A DNA stretch of 64,000 nucleotides from contig OZ024744.1 of assembly GCA_964016885.1 (NCBI GenBank), forward strand, positions 114,280,674 through 114,344,673, read 5' to 3'. Numbering within the stretch: the stretch's first letter is position 1; each line of letters begins with the position of its first letter. A program made the translations under genes and the position numbers. A model generated the notes under the pieces. The model saw only the letters and a program-made list of their open reading frames with translations. It was not told the origin of the DNA and made no database searches. Below, in pieces: positions 11,790-22,089 of this stretch. Source of the DNA: Eledone cirrhosa. Its lineage: Eukaryota > Mollusca > Cephalopoda > Octopoda > Eledonidae.

Positions 11790-11844
11790 ACTGCCTGAAG
11801 GGGTCACAGCCAAAGATGGCTGTCACCGAAATATATATAGCAGT
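11790..11844 (+). ncRNA. Hammerhead relic H6 (core A9 changed to G)
   Basis: Mirror of H5 with the same helices I, II and III, but the core reads CTGAAGG (11795-11801). A9 of the family consensus is replaced by G, which should weaken or abolish cleavage. Confidence 0.8.
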
Positions 11845-11992
11845 AATAAACGAAGCCAAATTTTAAACATTTGACTTATTTATTTTATTTTATTTTACAT
11901 TACTCCGGAGTAACCAAACCAACCTGCGCACTTCGTCGAGTGCTCCAGCCTGCATACTGAGGTGTTGGTATACAACCAACATATACTCAAAA

Positions 11993-12008
<16 letters not shown>

Positions 12009-12045
<37 letters not shown>
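12009..12045. repeat. (TA)n microsatellite
   Basis: TA run after a short CT run at 11995-12008. Confidence 0.9.
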
Positions 12046-12048
<3 letters not shown>

Positions 12049-12090
12049 TGATATTAAATAAATGGAAACTATATTTATAAAACCATATTT

Positions 12091-12151
12091 ATTCTATTAT
12101 CTATATTTCAAGGGTACCAAAAATTTTGGTACGCTATCATCAGATAAAATA
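12091..12151 (-). ncRNA. Hammerhead ribozyme candidate H7
   Basis: Minus strand: helix I ATTTTAT (12150-12144) with ATAGAAT (12097-12091), one G·U; core CTGATGA 12143-12137; helix II built on GTACC/GGTAC with C·C at position 4; GAA 12109-12107. Helix III is weakened by a T-to-G change (ATATAGAT). Confidence 0.75.
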
Positions 12152-12279
12152 CAAAATGTTTTATAAATATTTGACATGAGCAAGGATAATATACCTTAAC
12201 GGTTCAAGTTATCCCTGGAAACTTGAACCGTTAAGGTATATCATCCTTGGTTATGTCAAATATTTATAAAACATTTTGT

Positions 12280-12339
12280 ATTTTATCTGATGATAGCGTA
12301 CCAAAATTTTTGGTACCCTTGAAATATAGATAATAGAAT
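12280..12339 (+). ncRNA. Hammerhead ribozyme candidate H8 (mirror of H7)
   Basis: Core CTGATGA 12287-12293, GAA 12321-12323, helix I 12280-12286 with 12333-12339. It shares the weakened helix III of H7, so the change predates or was copied across the palindrome. Cleavage is predicted after 12332. Confidence 0.75.
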
Positions 12340-12475
12340 AAATATGGTTTTATAAATATAGTTTCCATTTATTTAATATCATTGAATACTTACTCCAGAA
12401 AACTGTCGAGTGCTTTGAATCAGTTGTAAACATCTATATTTGTTGGATTTCCAACAAATTAAATATCTCTTATAC

Positions 12476-12481
<6 letters not shown>

Positions 12482-12521
<40 letters not shown>

Positions 12522-12660
12522 CGAAGGAAATGTGATAAGGAACCAGGTGGACCATAACGCACCAAAGTACTCAATACTTGAGGTAGTAGAGTGGGTAATA
12601 GGAACCAGTAAGACCCCGGCAATTGGGGTCTTACTGGTTCCTATATATATATATATATAT
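12482..12660. mobile_element. Fold-back fragment, family 6, with (TA)n borders
   Basis: After a (TA)n run (12482-12520) comes CGAAGGAAATGTGATAAGG, and the segment ends in the inverted pair around 12600-12645 (ACCAGTAAGACCCC / GGGGTCTTACTGGT). The long block matches the reverse complement of 21868-21948. No ribozyme core found. Confidence 0.6.
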
Positions 12661-12914
12661 ATTCATATATCCTCATCATCAACGTTTAATGTCTATCTTC
12701 CACATTAGCATGGGTTAGATGGGTTTTCCCCATTAGTGGCAAGTTGGGTCAGGTGACCGTGTCTCACTCATATAGGAGAGTTTCTGGTTGGTTACTATGG
12801 CTGGATGCTCCTTCCTAAAGCCAACCACATTTACAGTGTATGCTGGGTGCTTTTTGCTGTGTCTTTTACACGACCACTTTACAGAGTGGGCTGGGTGCTT
12901 TTAGTCATGACACT
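12660..12914 (-). mobile_element. SINE/LINE tail, minus strand
   Basis: Read on the minus strand it contains the blocks GCATCCAGCCATAGTAACC and CCATGCTAATGTGGAAGATA and ends in a (GATGAT)n-like tail, as other copies in this window do. It ends about 30 bases from the splice donor of the 13119-12946 exon. Confidence 0.75.
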
Positions 12915-12945
12915 GATATATATATATATATAAATGCCTACCAAC

Positions 12946-13119
12946 CTGTTTGAGTTCAATCATGTCTTCTCTGGTAAGAACAATATGAGAGCGTGTAATC
13001 ATCTTTATATAAACCAGATTAAACTGGTACTGTCCAATATTGGAGCTATTCATTACTTGTTGAATATTGCTAGATACACTTGAACCAACACTATCGCTGC
13101 CCATTGTTTTGGAACTTGT
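12946..13119 (-). CDS. Receptor guanylyl cyclase exon: start of kinase-homology domain
   Basis: Minus-strand exon of 174 bases (58 codons), phase 0 at both ends. The acceptor is TTCTATTTGCAG and the donor is CAG|GTTGGT at 12945. A Ser/Asn-rich stretch (about residues 1-30 of the exon) is followed by FNLVYIKMI and LTREDMIELKQ. In membrane guanylyl cyclases this is the glycine-loop/VAIK region, then the LTR-x-LLELK helix. The lysine of VxIK is kept. The next exon begins MHGWSHENINNF, as the family alignment predicts. The Ser-rich part is where family members are phosphorylated; that is an inference here. A 108-bp tandem repeat sits in the upstream intron. Confidence 0.9.
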
Positions 13120-13370
13120 CTGCAAATAGAATATTTCTTCAGTTATCCAACAGACAATATTCACACGCGTCAAGGAAAAAAAACGGATTTCATCATTTTC
13201 AGGAAACAAACTCATCTTTTACAGACATGAATAATACTGCAAATGTTCAGTAAAGATTCTATAAATATTTGAATTAACAAGCCACATCAAACCACATTGG
13301 CAACACCTTCTTGGAAAGTACAATCAATCCTAGAAAATTATAAACATTTCCATTAACAAACCACATTAGG

Positions 13371-14228
13371 AAGTCTTTAATACTACAAATGTTCACAACA
13401 ATCTTTCCACTAGTAAAGATACTATAAACATTTAGTACAAAACAACACTATGACTACATCACATTAAATATTAAAGACTTTACTGTAATACTGTAAATAT
13501 TCACAACAATTTGTCCACTAGTAATGATACTATAAACATTTAGTACAAAACAACACTATGACTACATCACATTAAATATTAAAGACTTTACTGTAATACT
13601 GTAAATATTCACAACAATTTGTCCACTAATAATGATACTATAAACATTTAGTACAAAACAACACTATGACTACATCACATTAAATATTAAAGACTTTACT
13701 GTAATACTGTAAATATTCACAACAATTTGTCCACTAGTAATGATACTATAAACATTTAGTACAAAACAACACTATGACTACATCACATTAAATATTAAAG
13801 ACTTTACTGTAATACTGTAAATATTCACAACAATTTGTCCACTAGTAATGATACTATAAACATTTAGTACAAAACAACACTATAACTACATCACATTAAA
13901 TATTAAAGACTTTACTGTAATACTGTAAATATTCACAACAATTTGTCCACTAGTAATGATACTATAAACATTTAGTACAAAACAACACTATGACTACATC
14001 ACATTAAATATTAAAGACTTTACTGTAATACTGTAAATATTCACAACAATTTGTCCACTAGTAATGATACTATAAACATTTAGTACAAAACAACACTATG
14101 ACATCACATTAAATATTAAAGACTTTACTGTAATACTGTAAATATTCACAACAATTTGTCCACTAGTAATGATACTATAAACATTTAGTACAAAACAACA
14201 CTATGACTACATCACATTAAATATTAAA
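13371..14228. repeat. 108-bp tandem repeat, about 8 copies
   Basis: The anchor ACTATAAACATTTAGTAC recurs at 13421, 13529, 13637, 13745, 13853 and onward every 108 bases. One copy near 14101 is 3 bases shorter. Copies are almost identical, so expansion is recent. The array starts about 250 bases upstream, in gene direction, of the 13119 acceptor. 13120-13370 holds intron sequence with a partial diverged copy. Confidence 0.96.
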
Positions 14229-14229
14229 G

Positions 14230-14927
14230 TTTCTAATTATTGCCACGAGGGCACAAAAGGAGGGGACAAATACAAGAGGGGGGGTTACACAAAAGAACGA
14301 GTAAAAAATAAATAACAAATATAAAATTAACAATAAAGTCCTCAATAGGGAGGAGGCGTTTTGGGGGGTCACACACACACCCGAAAAAGTGTGCAACCCT
14401 TCTCCTCAGGAGCACAGAGAGAAGGTGCTCCCTTGTTCTTCCATCTTTTTCACCTACAGGCTGATGTAGAGTGAAGGCCCATTCACACAGGCCATTCTCG
14501 CCACTTTCACCCACCTTTCATAAAACTGGCTGGGGTGGAGCCCTTCTCTCTCCCTCCTGATCCTTCTTCCAAAATGATATCGGAAGAAAAGGACCAGTTG
14601 TTGGCCGGAGAGAAAGATGCCCGACCTCAGTCCTTTCAAACGCGGCCACCATACAACCTCTTTCACCATGGCTATTATGCACAGAAACACTGCTTCTCCT
14701 TCATTTTTGAAGGGGGGAGGTGGCTTGATCGTTATAATGGACTCGGTGGTCAACCGGATAGGTTCCACCCGTGAGAGCAGTCGTTCGACATAGCCCCACA
14801 GATCGGCGACGCCCGGTCAGTGTACCAATGCATGCGCGACGGTTTCCTCGTCACGCACGCATCTGGGACAGATCTTTTTCGAGGGGTCCCTACCCGGGCG
14901 CCCCTGTCTGTAGAGCTTTTCTCTACT
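14230..14927 (-). mobile_element. LINE family 3, C-terminal zf-RVT region (pseudogene)
   Basis: Minus-strand C-terminal piece of a different non-LTR retrotransposon. It shows a zf-RVT-type cluster, CPRCVRDEETVAHALVH, where the next position is a stop in place of the expected cysteine. Further along come VFLCIIAMVKEVVWWPRLKG and FYERWVKVARMACVNGPSL. This zinc cluster typically follows the RT in some LINE clades. About 220 bases of 3' UTR follow. 5' truncated at the 65-bp satellite. Confidence 0.78.
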
Positions 14928-15062
14928 ATAGTGTACATTAGATAATGTAGTCCTAGATACACTATGTCTGATAACCACGAATACTAACTAATATACTGTA
15001 CATTAGATAATGTAGTCCTAGATATACTATATCTGATAGCCACTAATACTAACTACTATCTA
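14928..15062. repeat. 65-bp satellite, left block (2 copies)
   Basis: Two copies with TACATTAGATAATGTAGTCC and ACACTATGTCTGATA, the same monomer as the array right of the gap. Confidence 0.93.
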
Positions 15063-15250
15063 TAATAGTATAAAGCTGAGTGTCGTGTGTATTATGTATG
15101 TATGTATCCTACACACCTCCCTATAGTTTCTTAGCTTTACTCTCTCCGTCGCTCTTCCCTCTCACTATAATAGATCATTCCCCCTCTCTATAATTTAACT
15201 GCCTTACTTCCTCTGTCGCTCTACACTCTCAAATATTAAAAAGCTGAGCG

Positions 15251-15301
<51 letters not shown>

Positions 15302-15509
15302 ACCCTCTTTATAATTTAACTGCTTTACTCTCTATCTCTCTTCACTCTCTATATGACAACACTCTTTTACTTTCCGTAGCATCGTATGTATGTTTATTTC
15401 GCCAATTGCCAGATAACATCAAAACAAAACACACAGACATACACATACACATACACACATACACAAACACACACACACATATACATACTTATAAAGCTGA
15501 CGGTCGTAT
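15063..15509. other. Insertion in the satellite; CT and CA microsatellites, no gene
   Basis: This segment separates the two satellite blocks. It includes (CT)n at 15254-15298 and a CA/ACAT-rich stretch at 15428-15486. The motif AAAGCTGA-x-x-GTC recurs near 15073, 15239 and 15492. No coding sequence seen. Confidence 0.7.
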
Positions 15510-15709
15510 NNNNNNNNNNNNNNNNNNNNNNNNNNNNNNNNNNNNNNNNNNNNNNNNNNNNNNNNNNNNNNNNNNNNNNNNNNNNNNNNNNNNNNNNNNN
15601 NNNNNNNNNNNNNNNNNNNNNNNNNNNNNNNNNNNNNNNNNNNNNNNNNNNNNNNNNNNNNNNNNNNNNNNNNNNNNNNNNNNNNNNNNNNNNNNNNNNN
15701 NNNNNNNNN
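15510..15709. other. Assembly gap, 200 N
   Basis: Exactly 200 unknown bases within the 65-bp satellite, so the true array length is unknown. Confidence 1.
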
Positions 15710-17885
15710 ACTAACTATTATACTGTACATTACATAATGTAGTCCTAGATACACTATGTCTGATAGCCACTAATACTAACTACTATACTGTACATTAGAT
15801 AATGTAGTCCTAGATACACTATGTCTGATAGCCACTAATAGTAACTACTGTAATGTACATTAGATAATGTAGTCCTAGATACACTATGTCTGATAGCCAC
15901 TAATACTAACTACTGTACTGTACATTAGATAATGTATTCCTAGATACAATATGTCTGATAGCAACTACTAATAACTACTGTACAGTACATTACAAAGTGT
16001 AGTCCCAGATACACTATGTCTGATAACCACTAATACTAACTAGTGTACATTAGATAATGTAGTCCTAGATACACTATGTCTGATAGCCTCTAATACTAAC
16101 TACTGTACATTAGATAATGTAGTCCAAGATACACTGTGTCTGATAGCCACTAATACTAACTACTGTACTGTACATTAGATAATGTAGTCCTAGGTACACT
16201 ATGTCTGAAAGCCACTAATACTAACTACTGTACATTAGATAATGTAGTCCTAGATACACAATGTCTGATAGCCACTAATACTAACTACTATACTGTACAT
16301 TAGATAATGTAGTCCTAGTTACACTATGTCTGATATCCACTAATGCTAACTACTATACTGTACATTGGATAATGTAGTCCTAGATACACTAAGTCTGATA
16401 GCCACTAATACTAACTACTGTACATTAGATAATGTAGTCCTAGATATACTATTTCTGATAACCACTAATACTAACTACTGTACTGTACATTAGGTAATGT
16501 AATCCTAGATACACTATGCCAGATAGCCACTAATACTAACTACTGTACATTAGATAATGTAGTCCTAGATACACTATGTCTGATAGCCACTAATACTAAC
16601 TACTATACTGTACATTAGATAATGTAGTCCTAGATACACTATGTCTGATAGCCACTAATACAATCTACTGTACTGTACATTAGATAATGTAGTCCTAGAT
16701 ACACTATGTCTGATAGCCACTAATACTAACTACTGTACTGTACATTAGATAATGTAGTCCTAGATAGACTATGTCTGATAGCCACTAATACTAACTGCTA
16801 TACTGTACATTAGATAATGTAGTCCTAGATATACTATGTCTGATAGCCACTAATACTAACTGCTATACTCTACATTAGATAATGTAGTCCTAGATATACT
16901 ATGTCTGATAGCCACTAATACTAACTGCTATACTGTACATTAGATAATGTAGTCCTAGATACACTATGTCTGATAGCCACTAATACAATCTACTGTACGT
17001 TAGATAATGTAGTCCTAGGTACACTATGTCCGATAGCCACTAATACTAACTACTATAGTGTACATTAGATAATGTAGTCCTAGATACACTATGTCTGATA
17101 GCCACTAATACTAACTACTATAGAGTACATTAGATAATGTAGTCCTCGATATACTATGTCTGATAGCCACTAATACTAACTACTCTACTGTACATTAGAT
17201 AATGTAGTCCTAGATACACTATGTCTGATAGCCACTAATACTAACTACTCTACTGTACATTAGATAATGTAGTCCTAGATACACTATGTCTGATAGCCAC
17301 TAATACTAACTACTATAGGGTACATTAGATAATGTTGTCCTAGATACACTATGTCTGATAGCCACTAATACTAACTACTATACTGTACATTAGATAATGT
17401 AGTCCTAGATATACGATGTCTGATAGCCACTAATACAATCTACTGTACAGTACATTAGATAATGTAGTCCTAGATACACTATGTCTGATAGCCACTAATA
17501 GTAACTACTGTACTGTACATTAGATAATGTATTCCTAGATATACGATGTCTGATAGCCACTAATACAAACTACTGTACTGTACATTAGATAATGTAGTCC
17601 TAGGTACACTATGTCTGATAGCCACTAATACAAACTACTGTACTGTACATTAGATAATGTAGTCCTAGGTACACTATGTCTGATAGCCAGTAATACTAAA
17701 TACTATACTGTACATTAGATAATGTAGTCCTAGGTACACTATGTCTGATAGCCCCTAATACTAACTAGTATACTGTACATTAGATAATGTAGTCCTAGGT
17801 ACACTATGTCTGATAGCCACTAATACTAACTACTGTACTGTACATTAGATAATGTAGTCCTATTGTCCTAGATACACTATGTTGG
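15710..17885. repeat. 65-bp satellite array, right block
   Basis: Monomers of about 60-65 bases (GTAGTCCTAGATACACTATG, TCTGATAGCCACTAATACTA, ACTGTACATTAGATAAT). The length difference is a TACT/TACTG insertion before GTACATTAG. Roughly 34 copies. 17886-18052 holds intron sequence with nothing recognised. Confidence 0.96.
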
Positions 17886-18052
17886 AACATAAGATATGAT
17901 GGTCGTGGCTGGAACGTCTTTTACCATAGATCTAAGCAGCTTGATAAGAACAACAGGAATAATAAATAAAAAGTCCAATATTTGAAATAACTCATTATTT
18001 GTTACTCATTGGAGTAATTTCACCTGAAATAGTTATTTACACCTGTATGTAC

Positions 18053-18143
18053 CTGACTTCCTGGAGGTTTTGATATTATTTTTACGTCATTGAAATTTAA
18101 TTTCCAAGAAACCTTTGTAAGTTCTTCTTCGAAGATTTTTTTC
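18053..18143 (-). CDS. Receptor guanylyl cyclase exon: juxtamembrane segment
   Basis: Minus-strand exon of 91 bases: one base completing a split codon, then 30 codons, ending phase 0. The acceptor is TTCAATTTCAG and the donor is CAG|GTACAT at 18052. The peptide FEEELTKVSWKLNFNDV is the juxtamembrane pattern of membrane guanylyl cyclases, where a Tyr/Phe-Glu-x-Glu-Leu block leads to a W-K/R-[IL]-x3-[DE] motif before the kinase-homology domain. The transmembrane exon (28344-28269) ends with two bases of a codon, so the single leading G completes a lysine. The phase-0 end fits the 13119 exon. These matching phases make a shared transcript very likely. Confidence 0.92.
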
Positions 18144-18262
18144 CTGAAATTGAATGAAAAGAAAACTTGTATTTTATGGTGGGAGGTAAAATTAAATAAA
18201 ATATGTTAACTATATATACACAATAAATACAACATATATATATATGAAAATATGTATATATA

Positions 18263-19109
18263 CAGGGTGCGGACGATATTTGTTCGCAATTTTCAACTGC
18301 TAATTTTATGCAAATTTTTTTTACTTCCGTTGTCACTCTTGTCTTCATAAAAAAATTGATTATGAATAATTTTGAACTTCCAAATTTGTGGAAGAGACAC
18401 GGAGTTCTTCTTGGAATCCGCACAAGGAGAACAAATAAGACCAGAAGATCAACTCCCAGAACAACAGGTGGCTCGCTGTCTCATCCAAAGACGTGCCCAG
18501 AGTCAAGCAGACAAAGTTTCCAGTGACAACATTGGTCTTAGGTGTCGTCAGCAGTCAAGGTGACGTCATGCCACCTCACTTCTCCCAGCTGAACACCGAT
18601 GGCTCCATCTGCATTCTGAGCGAGGTAGTAAAGCCCTGGTTTGACCAGGAAGCTGCAGGTAGCCCGTACGTGTGGCAGCAAGACTCAGCGCCCTGCCATA
18701 CCAGTTGAAAGACCCAAGCCTTGCTGTTAGAGAACTTCGTTGACCACACTTCACCTGACATCTGGCCTCCCAGCTCGCCTGACTGCAATCCCCTCAACTT
18801 CTTTGTGTGGGGCACAGTGGAACGAGACACCAACAGATCTAGCTGTAATACGAAAGACGATCTGAAGACCAGGATCACAAGTGCCTTTAGGGGCCTAAGT
18901 CGGGGGACAGTGACGAAGGCCTGTAGCCGGTTCCGAGGCCGCCTTGAGACCGTCATCAAAGCCAATGGCGGGTTTATCGAGTGAGATCGAAAGAACAAGT
19001 CATGAAGACAAACTGACCCAAGTTAGATAAATATATCTTTAAAAATAAAACTACTGTGTTAACTTTTTGCTAGACAGTAATCTTGCGAACAAATATCGTC
19101 CGCACCCTG
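18263..19109 (+). mobile_element. Tc1/mariner element (DD37D-like), internally deleted
   Basis: Perfect 27-bp terminal inverted repeats (CAGGGTGCGGACGATATTTG at the left, reverse complement at 19083-19109) are flanked by TA at 18261-18262 and 19110-19111. Plus-strand transposase remnants include LGVVSSQGDVMPPHF, VWQQDSAPCHTS and WPPSSPDCNPLNFFVWG. Counting from the Asp in QQDSAP, 37 residues precede the third catalytic position, which suits a DD37D (maT-like) enzyme. That position is Asn (NPLN) where Asp is expected, a TGA stop sits at about 18706, and the first catalytic region is missing. At 847 bases it is shorter than a full element. Dead copy. Confidence 0.9.
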
Positions 19110-19189
19110 TATATATATAGTTGTTGCAAGTAAATGTGTCCGTGGGTGGGATGCCCTTTGAATACTCGATGCTCGCACAGAGCAGAGTG

Positions 19190-19350
19190 TATTATTATAG
19201 ATAACAAGGAATCAGTAACGCATTAAAACACAATTTATTAACACATTACATGTTTCTCTGCTGATCAGCTCAAGGCAGGATCTGTTACAGATCGAGCCTG
19301 ACTCTGCATTCGCAAGTTCCTCAGATATGTCTTGCGTATTCAAAGCATTA
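19190..19350 (-). mobile_element. PLE-type terminal repeat, family 7 (fragment)
   Basis: A minus-strand ribozyme candidate with a long hairpin (GATCTG TAA CAGATC) and a downstream AT-rich tail. Assigned by the ribozyme only. 19112-19189 has nothing recognised. Confidence 0.55.
19240..19331 (-). ncRNA. Hammerhead ribozyme candidate H9, enlarged helix II
   Basis: Minus strand: helix I GACATAT (19331-19325) with ATGTGTT (19246-19240), two G·U pairs; core CTGAGGA 19324-19318; a 61-base helix II region that closes weakly (CT-x-GC / GCAG) and contains an internal hairpin; GAA 19256-19254; helix III ACATGT. Cleavage is predicted between 19247 and 19246. The weak closing pairs keep this tentative. 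Confidence 0.6.
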
Positions 19351-19366
19351 CATCTGATTCTATAAT

Positions 19367-19516
19367 AATTCCTCATCATCATCGTTTAACGTCCATCTTC
19401 CACACTTGCATGGGTTTGGACGGGAGTTTTCCCACTTGAGGCAAGATTGGTTGTCCTGCTCGTATAGGACTGTCTGGCAGGTTTTCTACGGCTGGATGCC
19501 CTTCCTAACACCTTAT
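19367..19516 (-). mobile_element. SINE/LINE tail fragment
   Basis: Minus-strand copy with GGAAGGGCATCCAGCCGTAG, CCATGCAAGTGTGGAAGATG and an (ATGATG) tail. 19517-19837 has no recognised feature. Confidence 0.75.
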
Positions 19517-19837
19517 TTAACTGAGATAAAACTTATATGAGCATGAACAATAGATCATTACGCATCTTTTGGCTTAAAAATCTAGAAATTTGGTCCAGCG
19601 GGAAAAAGTTTATAATCAAAGTTTGCTGATAAATCTTGTGTTCAAGAAAGTGAGTAGTAAGCGTGACGCTAGGGGAGGTAATCCAGAAATAACGTAGCTT
19701 TGTCATTAAGCCAGTTGCCTCAACTAGATTGCAATTATACTCAAAAGAACTTTAAAATGTCAATCACTTGTCAGTAATTCACTATGATCATTTAATTATT
19801 AGATAGTTGTTGCTTGCATTGCCTTAAAAAATAGTAG

Positions 19838-20925
19838 ACCAGATAGAAAAATGCGTACAGCAAAAAAAAAGTAATATTGTTGGAATATAAACCTTTAAAA
19901 ATACAGGACAAGAAACTAAAATAAAACTTTAAAAGAATAGGACAAGAAACTAAGATAAAACTTTAAAAGAATAGGACAAGAAACTAAGATAAAACTTTAA
20001 AGAATTGGACAAGAAATAAAAAATTTTACAATAATATTAGTGGCAAAATTTTTTTATTCATTTCCTGTGCTATGCCCCAGTATCTTCTTGATTAGTGCAT
20101 AATAATTGTCATGCTCTCATTGTGCGTTGCCCCTGAGCGGTTGGTTCTGGTTGGGGTTGGTTGGCTGAGCAGTTCTGCTCCGTCAGAATGACCATTGCAA
20201 GAAGAATTGGCCGATGCAGCTGCAGGTCTCCTCCAAGAATGCACTTCTGGTCCCGCAACACCAGACGAAGATGGAGAAGACGACCGGGACAAGATGTCGA
20301 CTCTGACCACCGACTACGGCACCTCCCTCAACCACCGGTCCTCCCTCCCGTCATCCTTCCAGTCCTCCTGCTCCCCCTTCCTGTACCAGAAAGCTGTGGC
20401 ACGCATTCATCTGGACTGCCGGACTTGAACTCAAGGACAAGATGCAAGGAGAAGATGGACGGGTTGGTCAAGATCAAGGATGAGCGGGACGACAAGACCG
20501 TCCGCTGCTACTCAAGATCTGTGCTCATGGGCCCATGGGTCCATTCACATTATGCATGACACATGAGGCGTGTCGCCGAATGATGAAATAGGGGTATGGT
20601 TATGGCCCAAATGGTGTTCAAACCAGGATCAAATGATCCCCCCGGTCTGACGACGACCTCTGAATGTGGAACCCAGAGCCTATGAATGTGGAACTCGATT
20701 TTTTACCAATAAAAATTTTGCCACTAATATTATTGTAAAATTTTTTATTTCTTGTCCAATTCTTTAAAGTTTTATCTTAGTTTCTTGTCCTATTCTTTTA
20801 AAGTTTTATCTTAGTTTCTTGTCCTATTCTTTTAAAGTTTTATTTTAGTTTCTTGTCCTGTATTTTTAAAGGTTTATATTCCAACAATATTACTTTTTTT
20901 TGCTGTACGCATTTTTCTATCTGGT
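19838..20925. mobile_element. Long-TIR DNA element with GC-rich interior
   Basis: Terminal inverted repeats of about 220 bases: 19838-20056, starting ACCAGATAGAAAAATGCGTA, and 20706-20925. Each contains three tandem 34-base units (AGGACAAGAAACTAAGATAA...), possible transposase-binding repeats. The interior 20057-20705 is much richer in GC than its surroundings. It has plus-strand ORFs of 132 aa (20161-20559) and 77 aa (20195-20428) that I do not recognise, and no transposase. Most likely a non-autonomous element carrying foreign or captured sequence. Confidence 0.8.
20195..20428 (+). CDS. Unrecognised ORF inside the long-TIR element
   Basis: A 77-residue ORF containing ELADAAAGLLQECTSGPATP and an acidic run DEDGEDDRDK. 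An overlapping ORF runs 20161-20559 in another frame. Neither resembles a family I know. GC content differs from the flanking AT-rich DNA. It could be a captured exon fragment or chance, since GC-rich DNA has few stops. No splice sites or promoter evidence. Confidence 0.2.
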   Translation: MQEELADAAAGLLQECTSGPATPDEDGEDDRDKMSTLTTDYGTSLNHRSSLPSSFQSSCSPFLYQKAVARIHLDCRT

Positions 20926-21075
20926 ATATGTGTGTGTGTGTAAAATTCTAGGAAACCTTTTCTATGCCCTACATATATTCTTTTACATTCATTTACACAC
21001 ACATATATACACACACACACATGACTGACTTCATATCATGCTCTTATTTGCTCCTTTATTTTATATATATAAATT

Positions 21076-21294
21076 TAAATAACTCTTATAACTGTTTCTA
21101 CTTTAGGCACAAGGCCAGCAATTACCCAGTGCATTACTGGTACTTTATTTTACCAACCCTGTAAGGATGAAAGGCAAAGTCAACCTCGGCGTGATTTGGA
21201 CTCAGATCGTAAAGGGACGTAACTATGCTGGAAAGCATGGCGTCCGACCCTCTACCGATACTGCCAATCCACCGCCCTAAATAACTCTTATAAC
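21076..21294 (-). mobile_element. tRNA-derived SINE with 17-bp target duplication
   Basis: The SINE body is 21093-21277 on the minus strand, flanked by perfect repeats TAAATAACTCTTATAAC at 21076-21092 and 21278-21294. It starts GGGCGGTGGATTGGCAGTAT and includes a box-B-like GAGTCCAAATCACGCC and a tail ending CCTAAAGTAGAAACA. The perfect duplication indicates target-primed insertion and a fairly young copy. 20926-21075 is microsatellite-bearing unassigned DNA. Confidence 0.88.
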
Positions 21295-21445
21295 GTGTCA
21301 AAAATTAGTTTCACTTTTGAGACCGGCCGTTTTGACGATATATCTTATGTTAACTATTTTCCCGTTTTGACGCTATAGTCACATATATGTTATGGAATAC
21401 TGTTAGCTTCTCGCTACAACAATTTCTATACTTTTCATTTATATA

Positions 21446-21720
21446 TATATATATAATAATAATAATAAATGGAAAATATCTTTATAAAACCATATTTATT
21501 TTATTATACATATTTCAAGGGTACTAATATTTAAGTATTCTTTCCTCATTTATATTTTATCTGAGGAAAGCATACTTAAATAAATATTAGTACCCTTGAA
21601 ATACGTATAATAAAACAAATATGGTTTTATAAAGATATTTTCCATTTATTAATATTCTTAATATTAATAATACTCCTGATAAAACTGTTGAGTGCTTCTA
21701 ATGCGTTATAAAATAACTTT
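21446..21720. mobile_element. PLE terminal repeat, family 4, palindrome
   Basis: Arms 21464-21546 and 21548-21650 share AATAAATGGAAAATATCTTT and its complement. The plus arm has an intact hammerhead and continues to GTTGAGTGCTTCTAATGCG. The minus arm's core reads ATGAGGA in place of CTGAGGA, so that copy is likely dead. 21295-21445 has nothing recognised. Confidence 0.85.
21555..21615 (+). ncRNA. Hammerhead ribozyme candidate H10
   Basis: Helix I TTTTAT (21555-21560) with ATAAAA (21610-21615); core CTGAGGA 21561-21567; helix II AAG/CTT plus TACT/AGTA around mismatches, C·C at position 4; GAA 21598-21600; helix III ATACGTAT, self-complementary with CG in the loop. Cleavage is predicted after 21609. 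Confidence 0.82.
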
Positions 21721-21778
21721 ATTGAATAATCAACAAACCATATAACTCATTGTTTATATATATATATATATATATATA

Positions 21779-21948
21779 TGAAATTGTTCAAGACCCCGAC
21801 GGCAGAGCTCAAGCCGTTTCGACGAAATGGCTTGAGCTCTGCCGTCAGGGTCTTGAACAATTTCCTATTACCCACTCTACTACTCTAAGTATTGAGTACT
21901 CTGGTGTGTTATGGTCCACCTGGTTCCTTACCACACTCCCTTCGTTAT
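21779..21948. mobile_element. Fold-back element, family 6
   Basis: Palindrome around 21822 (GGCAGAGCTCAAGCCGTTTC / mirrored). The right side runs to CCTTCGTTATATA. It matches the reverse complement of 12521-12600. No ribozyme core found. Confidence 0.7.
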
Positions 21949-21954
21949 ATATAT

Positions 21955-22089
21955 ATATGCTGTGCTGAATAGGACCTGTCCAACCCTTGCAAGCAGGGAA
22001 AAGCGGACGTAAAATGATGATGATGATATATATCATTATCATCATCATCATCACCATTTAACATCTATGTTTCCATGCTAGTGTGAGTT

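Larger units (their letters stand above)
12046..12480. mobile_element. PLE terminal repeat, family 2, full palindrome
   Basis: Arms meet at about 12221-12227 (ACTTGAACCGTTAAGGTAT and its reverse complement). Both strands carry a hammerhead and the tail to TTTCCATTTATTTAATATCA. The plus arm continues with GTCGAGTGCTTTGAATCAG to the CCAACAAATTAAATA end block. Confidence 0.88.

Noticed and set aside
20161..20559. Real host gene inside the long-TIR element
   Set aside because: No recognisable domain, two competing frames and no splice signals; kept only as a low-confidence ORF.
12521..21948. Hammerheads in family 6 fold-backs (12521-12660, 21779-21948)
   Set aside because: Strong palindromes but CTGACGG at the only candidate position and no GAA in register.
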